Assembly (NCBI GenBank): GCA_015075185.1 | Contig: JABTUW010000002.1 | Location: 496,001-560,000, forward strand | Reading direction: 5' to 3' | DNA: 64,000 bases | From: Anaerolineales bacterium | GTDB lineage: Bacteria; Chloroflexota; Anaerolineae; 4572-78; J111 | Shown: piece by piece, positions 60,365 through 64,000 of the stretch | How positions within the stretch are numbered: position 1 is the stretch's first letter | Layout of the letters: each line of letters starts with the position of its first letter | Notes under the pieces: model-generated | What the model saw: only the letters and a program-made list of their open reading frames with translations | Database searches by the model: none | What the model was told of the DNA's origin: nothing | Position numbers and translations under genes: made by a program

Positions 60365-60852
60365 GTTAAGGAGGTGACTGTCTCTTTCTAAAAGTGTTTG
60401 AGTGGGTTCCGCGATGCGCCGATTTTTGTCAGGAGCGGACAGTTTAATTTGCGACCAGGATCAAATGATTTGCCCTGGTAAAGTATGGATGAGTGGCTTT
60501 TTCCCCATGATTCCTATTTTTAGTCACTGTTCCAGTCATTAAAAGATCATCAGCCTTCTTATTATAACCTTAACGCGCCCCACGAAGTGCGTATTTTTTT
60601 CTGAGGCTGCCGCGCCGTTTTATTTATTAGGGGCCGAGATCAAAAATGGGGGATAATTATTACCGGCGATGATTGCGAGCTATTGACCTGTCCGTCTACA
60701 GCGCCCCGGAACCCTCGTCTTTTAGGCGTTGGGCACTTTCGCTCTCTCTGTGGCATGCTCTGTCAAAACAGAAGCGACAGCCATAACTTGAAGTGCCCGG
60801 CTCCTTAATTTTTCCTATAACCTACAACATACCACAGACGAGGATGACTATC
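60365..60852. other. Intergenic region upstream of the PHP-AlbA gene
   Basis: About 490 bp without a convincing gene. A weak stem (ACG...CAC/GTG...CGT, near 60573-60592) followed by ATTTTTTT could end the CheY-like transcript. GGGCACTT (60731) and AAGTGCCC (60791) form an inverted repeat. The adjoining words GGCACTTTCGCT and TTGAAGTGCC also occur in the element at 63535-63618, so this may be a diverged copy. Confidence 0.5.
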
Positions 60853-62601
60853 GTGGCCCGAAAACGTCGAAGCAATCGCGACAAGTTTAACTGGTATCGC
60901 GTTGACTTGCATTTACATACTCCCGGTTCAAAAGATTACCTGGAACCGGGGATCAGCTATCTGGAAATTTTGAAAAAGGCCGAATACTGCGGCCTGGATA
61001 TTATTGCTTTTACCGATCACAACACCGTCGCTGGCCTGCGGGCGCTGCGCAAAGAGGTCGAAGACCTCATGTTATTGGAACAGCTTAACCGCATCCAGCC
61101 GGAAGAAAAACAGCGGCTTGACGAATACCGCCGCTTATCAGAAAAAATTTTGCTTTTACCCGGCTTCGAGTTGACCGCAACCCTGGGTTTTCACGTTTTA
61201 GGGATTTTTCCGCCCGAAACAACCCCGCGGGAGCTGGATCACATTTTGCTGAACCTGCGTGTTCCTGCCGACCGCCTGGACGAGGGATCAACCGAGGTGG
61301 GAGCAACAGTGGACGTATTGACCGCCTATCGCATTATCAACGAAGCGGGCGGGCTGGTGATTGCCGCCCATGCCAACTCAACTCACGGCGTGGCTATGCA
61401 AGGTTTCGACTTTGGCGGCCAGACCAAGATTGCTTACACCCAGGACTCCCACCTGCATGCTCTGGAAGTGACCGATTTGGAGGTCAAGCGGCGGCGCACT
61501 ACGGCCAGTTTCTTCAACGGCTCCAAGCCGGAGTATCCCCGCCGCATGCACTGCATCCAGGGGTCCGACGCTCACCGGCTCCACCGTGACCCAAACGACA
61601 AGAATCGGCTGGGCGTGGGAGATCGGGTCACTGAGCTTTCTCTCCCGGAACCCACTTTTGCCGCGCTCAAAGGATTATTTCTGGATAACGACTTCTCCCG
61701 CACGCGCCCTTTTCGTCCCAAACAAGCCCCATTCGACCACGTGGCCGAGGCAAGGCAGGTGGGAGCCAACATTGTCCAATCTTTTCACGAGTCGCTGGCC
61801 CCGCGCGGAGGTCATCTGTATAACATTTTGTGTGATGTTTGCGCCTTCGCCAACACGAATGGGGGGACGATTTTTGTGGGGCTTTCCGACAACGCTCAAG
61901 GTCCGGTGGCCGGGATTGCCAAACCCGAGGAAGCCATCGAGATTATTCGCAACGAGGTCGAGAAGAAAATTACCCCACCCCTGGACATTGGCATTGATGT
62001 CTACGAAACTCAGGGCAAAAAGGTTTTGCAGATTGCAGTGCCGGTAGGGTACGATCCGCCCTACGTGATTGAGGAGAACAAAATTTATATCCGGGACGAA
62101 AGCGACAGCAATTTGGCCGTACGAGATGAAATTGTAGCGCTGGTTAAACGCAGTTTACAGTTAAAGCCAGAAGCGGCTACTCCGCCAAGCGACTTCACCC
62201 CAGTTGAGAGAGTCATTGAACCGGTCACCCAAAATGGGACATCGCCCGAACCCAAGACCGGGGTCGAGATTATTTCTGTTGAAGAGCGCAAGGGCAAAAA
62301 TTATTACAGCTTGCGCGACCTGCGCAACGGCAATATTGTCCATAACGTTACCCGCCAATCCGCGCGCAAGTTGTGGCAGTATGCCCTGACCGAACACGAA
62401 ACAAACAGCGTGGATGTTAACCGGGTTGAATGGCAGGGCGATATTGGGCTGTGGAAAAAATACAAGCGCGGCGGCCAAATCCGGTTTGACCTGCTGCAAC
62501 GGGATGCGGACAACTTTATGCGCATCTACTACGGCGTCACCGAGGATGGCATCCACGGCCCGTGGCAAAAACTCATTGACAGTGGTGAGGTCCAGGTCTA
62601 A
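60853..62601 (+). CDS. PHP-domain / Schlafen AlbA_2 fusion protein
   Basis: A 582-residue cytosolic protein. The N-terminal PHP domain (~1-280) has metal-binding motifs [49 protein letters not shown] and [10 protein letters not shown], so a phosphoesterase site looks intact. The middle domain (~305-440) is AlbA_2/Schlafen-like ([37 protein letters not shown]). The C-terminal ~130 residues form a separate domain ([29 protein letters not shown]) that I cannot name. PHP acts on nucleic-acid or phosphate esters; AlbA_2 domains occur in RNA-cleaving and defence proteins. The GTG at 60853 has GAGG 9 bp upstream; ATG 60844 is an alternative. A MogA-like gene follows at once. Confidence 0.8.
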   Translation: MARKRRSNRDKFNWYRVDLHLHTPGSKDYLEPGISYLEILKKAEYCGLDIIAFTDHNTVAGLRALRKEVEDLMLLEQLNRIQPEEKQRLDEYRRLSEKILLLPGFELTATLGFHVLGIFPPETTPRELDHILLNLRVPADRLDEGSTEVGATVDVLTAYRIINEAGGLVIAAHANSTHGVAMQGFDFGGQTKIAYTQDSHLHALEVTDLEVKRRRTTASFFNGSKPEYPRRMHCIQGSDAHRLHRDPNDKNRLGVGDRVTELSLPEPTFAALKGLFLDNDFSRTRPFRPKQAPFDHVAEARQVGANIVQSFHESLAPRGGHLYNILCDVCAFANTNGGTIFVGLSDNAQGPVAGIAKPEEAIEIIRNEVEKKITPPLDIGIDVYETQGKKVLQIAVPVGYDPPYVIEENKIYIRDESDSNLAVRDEIVALVKRSLQLKPEAATPPSDFTPVERVIEPVTQNGTSPEPKTGVEIISVEERKGKNYYSLRDLRNGNIVHNVTRQSARKLWQYALTEHETNSVDVNRVEWQGDIGLWKKYKRGGQIRFDLLQRDADNFMRIYYGVTEDGIHGPWQKLIDSGEVQV

Positions 62602-62602
62602 G

Positions 62603-63100
62603 GTGCCGCCGAGAGTTGGCATTTTGACCATCAGCGACCGCAGCGCCGCCGGGGTTTACGAAGACAAAAGCGGGCCGGTGATTCACCAGCTTGTCACCGA
62701 GCGGCTTACGGCGGTAGTGGAGCAGATGGCCGTTGTCCCGGATGAGATCGAGCAGATCAAAAAAACCTTGCTGGAGTGGGTTGACCGGTACGGGCTGGAT
62801 TTAGTCTTAACAACTGGCGGCACCGGCTTTGCCCCGCGCGATGTCACCCCGGAAGCAACGCGGCTGGTCATTCAAAAAGAAGCGCCCGGCTTAATTTTTG
62901 CCATGCTGCGCGACAGCTTGGCTGTTACGCCCCACGCCATGCTGTCGCGAATGGTGGCCGGCATCCGGGGCCAGACATTGATTGTCAATTTGCCAGGCAG
63001 CCCCAAAGCGGCGCGCGAAAATTTGGAAACTATTTTGCCGGCGCTGCCTCACGCCCTGGAATTGTTGAAGGGCGACCCACAAGCGCAGCAGAGTCACTGA
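62603..63100 (+). CDS. mog: Molybdopterin adenylyltransferase-like protein (MogA/MoaB family)
   Basis: A 165-residue protein of the MoCF family that activates molybdopterin with ATP for metal insertion. It shows VGILTISDRSAAGVYEDKSG, the nucleotide-site motif LVLTTGGTGFAPRDVTPEAT and VNLPGSPKAARENLETILPA. The start is GTG 62603, right after the PHP-AlbA stop; the open frame extends further back inside that gene but is not family-like. MogA and MoaB cannot be told apart with confidence. No other molybdenum cofactor genes lie in the window. Confidence 0.88.
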   Translation: MPPRVGILTISDRSAAGVYEDKSGPVIHQLVTERLTAVVEQMAVVPDEIEQIKKTLLEWVDRYGLDLVLTTGGTGFAPRDVTPEATRLVIQKEAPGLIFAMLRDSLAVTPHAMLSRMVAGIRGQTLIVNLPGSPKAARENLETILPALPHALELLKGDPQAQQSH

Positions 63101-63177
63101 AAGAACAAGGTGAGGGGAGCGAAGTGGGCTACTAAATCACCTCCCGTATCGTCGCATCATTTTTACGAGGAAAAATT

Positions 63178-63525
63178 GTGAGCCAAAATTGTATCTTCTG
63201 CAAAATTGTCGCCGGGAAAAGCGGCGGGCCGCCCTTGTATCAGGACGAGCATGTCACGGCTTTCAAAGATATTAACCCGCAAGCGCCTCTGCACGTGCTG
63301 GTTATTCCAAACAAACACATCGTCTCACTCAATGAAGCGGAGGCTGAAGACCGGGTTCTTTTGGGCCATCTCTTCCTGACCGCGGCTAAATTAGCCCAGC
63401 AAGAGGGAGTGGCTGCAAGCGGGTATCGCCTGGTGACGAATACCGGCCCTAACGGCGGCCAATCGGTTTTTCACCTGCACCTGCATCTTCTTGGCGGGCG
63501 GCGGCTAACCTGGCCGCCAGGATAA
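63178..63525 (+). CDS. HIT-family protein (HINT-like nucleotide hydrolase)
   Basis: A 115-residue protein starting with GTG after an AGGA-rich site. CIFCKIVAGK, with two Cys as in zinc-binding HINT proteins, opens the fold. The His triad is GQSVFHLHLHLLGGRR. Such enzymes hydrolyse purine nucleoside phosphoramidates; length and motifs are normal. It follows the MogA gene after 77 bp and precedes a yqeY-like gene; a HIT-yqeY pairing is common in bacteria. Confidence 0.92.
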   Translation: MSQNCIFCKIVAGKSGGPPLYQDEHVTAFKDINPQAPLHVLVIPNKHIVSLNEAEAEDRVLLGHLFLTAAKLAQQEGVAASGYRLVTNTGPNGGQSVFHLHLHLLGGRRLTWPPG

Positions 63526-63534
63526 TCAGCTTGC

Positions 63535-63618
63535 CAGGTGACTGGCACTTCAATCGGGTAAATGAGGCAGGATTTTGCTTCAGTACGTATTTTGTGAAGC
63601 GAAAGTGCCAGTCACCTG
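63535..63618. repeat. Inverted-repeat element, copy 2 (CAGGTGACTGGCACTT)
   Basis: CAGGTGACTGGCACTT (63535-63550) and its exact complement (63603-63618) flank 52 bp. It lies between the HIT and yqeY genes. The same arms occur at 40163-40210, and partial words at 60731-60798. The form is that of a small non-autonomous element. Confidence 0.75.
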
Positions 63619-63657
63619 AGTAGCTACAAATTATTTTCTAAAGATGGGAACAAACAC

Positions 63658-64000
63658 ATGAGTCTCAAAGACCAACTCAACGAAAATTTAAAGAGTGCGA
63701 TGAAAGGCGGCGAAAAGCTTCGCACTGAAACGCTGCGCTCTTTGAAATCGGCAATTAAATACGCTGAAATTCAAGCCGGCCATGAACTGGATGACGAGGG
63801 CGTTCTGGGGGTCATCCGGCAGCAGGCCAAACAGCGGCGTGATTCCATTGCCGAGTTTGAAAAGGGCCATCGGGCTGACCTGATTGACAAAGAGGCGGCT
63901 GAATTGGCTGTGTTGGAGCAATATCTACCGGCCCAGTTGTCTGAAGCGGAGATCGAGGCCAAAGCCAGGGCTGTCATCGCTCACTTGGGGGTGACGGACG
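63658..64000 (+). CDS. GatB/YqeY-domain protein (cut by window edge)
   Basis: The first 114 residues of a YqeY-like protein, which resembles the tRNA-binding tail of GatB. It begins MSLKDQLNENLKSAMKGGEK and continues LRTETLRSLKSAIKYAEIQA, then VIRQQAKQRRDSIAEFEKG and EQYLPAQLSEAEIEA, all family landmarks. Full proteins are about 150 residues, so about 35 are missing. No clear ribosome site is seen near the ATG. The role of YqeY is not settled; a tRNA-dependent amidation link is suggested by homology. Confidence 0.88.
   Translation, partial: MSLKDQLNENLKSAMKGGEKLRTETLRSLKSAIKYAEIQAGHELDDEGVLGVIRQQAKQRRDSIAEFEKGHRADLIDKEAAELAVLEQYLPAQLSEAEIEAKARAVIAHLGVTD

Noticed and set aside
60365..60852. 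Riboswitch or other structured RNA upstream of PHP-AlbA
   Set aside because: I looked for c-di-GMP, cobalamin and similar core words and saw none; only short stems are present.

Overview
The window looks like a chromosomal segment of a member of the Chloroflexota (Anaerolineae/Caldilineae-like), probably from an environmental assembly. I base this on gene content and protein style: Thr/Pro-rich secreted lipoproteins, YfhO and GT-C membrane proteins with beta-rich tails, an exported FG-GAP protein ending in a LPVILR-type tail, Flp pilins, a large adenylate cyclase/AAA/TPR protein, and a PHP-AlbA fusion. No rRNA or tRNA gene was seen. Taxonomy is inference.

Layout. 1-12.6 kb, mostly minus strand: a MarR fragment cut by the window edge, a YfhO-like membrane protein, a GNAT acetyltransferase, an MFS exporter, a phosphofructokinase with pyrophosphate-type residues, and a three-gene set (pentapeptide protein and two GT-C glycosyltransferases). 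12.7-25 kb, plus strand: GT2 glycosyltransferase, SH3 lipoprotein, metG, folC, lon, then tig-clpP-clpX. 25-28.1 kb is an accessory patch: Uma2, a HEPN-like protein and a complete IS110-family insertion sequence. 28.1-37.4 kb, minus strand: alkyltransferase-like protein, Na+/H+ antiporter, lipoprotein and atypical response regulator in one run; then tilS overlapping a 1200-residue cyclase/ATPase.

37.6-45.7 kb is the cell-shape and division cluster mreB-mreC-mreD-mrdA-minC-minD-minE-rodA. 46-49.5 kb holds gltX and glnS. 49.6-51 kb holds a membrane-anchored DsbA-like protein and two tandem Flp pilin genes. 51-58.4 kb holds a thioredoxin-domain (DUF255) protein, a DUF4177-like protein, a PQQ-type sugar dehydrogenase lipoprotein, an FG-GAP protein and a receiver-histidine kinase. 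58.4-64 kb holds the primary sigma factor, a CheY-like protein, PHP-AlbA, a MogA-like protein, a HIT protein and a truncated YqeY gene.

Gene relationships. Lon, trigger factor, ClpP and ClpX form a folding and proteolysis block. MreBCD, PBP2 and RodA (elongation) are interleaved with MinCDE (septum placement). Many promoters share an extended -10 (TGnTATAAT-like) with 16-17 bp spacing.

The most unusual signals are non-genic. There are many arrays of degenerate 7-bp repeats, several inside reading frames of membrane proteins. There is a ~35-bp repeat linked to them, a 16-bp inverted-repeat element in two (perhaps three) copies, and several hairpin families. At protein level the standouts are an aspartate tract inserted in trigger factor, two degenerate receiver domains, and a PBP2 with an extra C-terminal beta domain.
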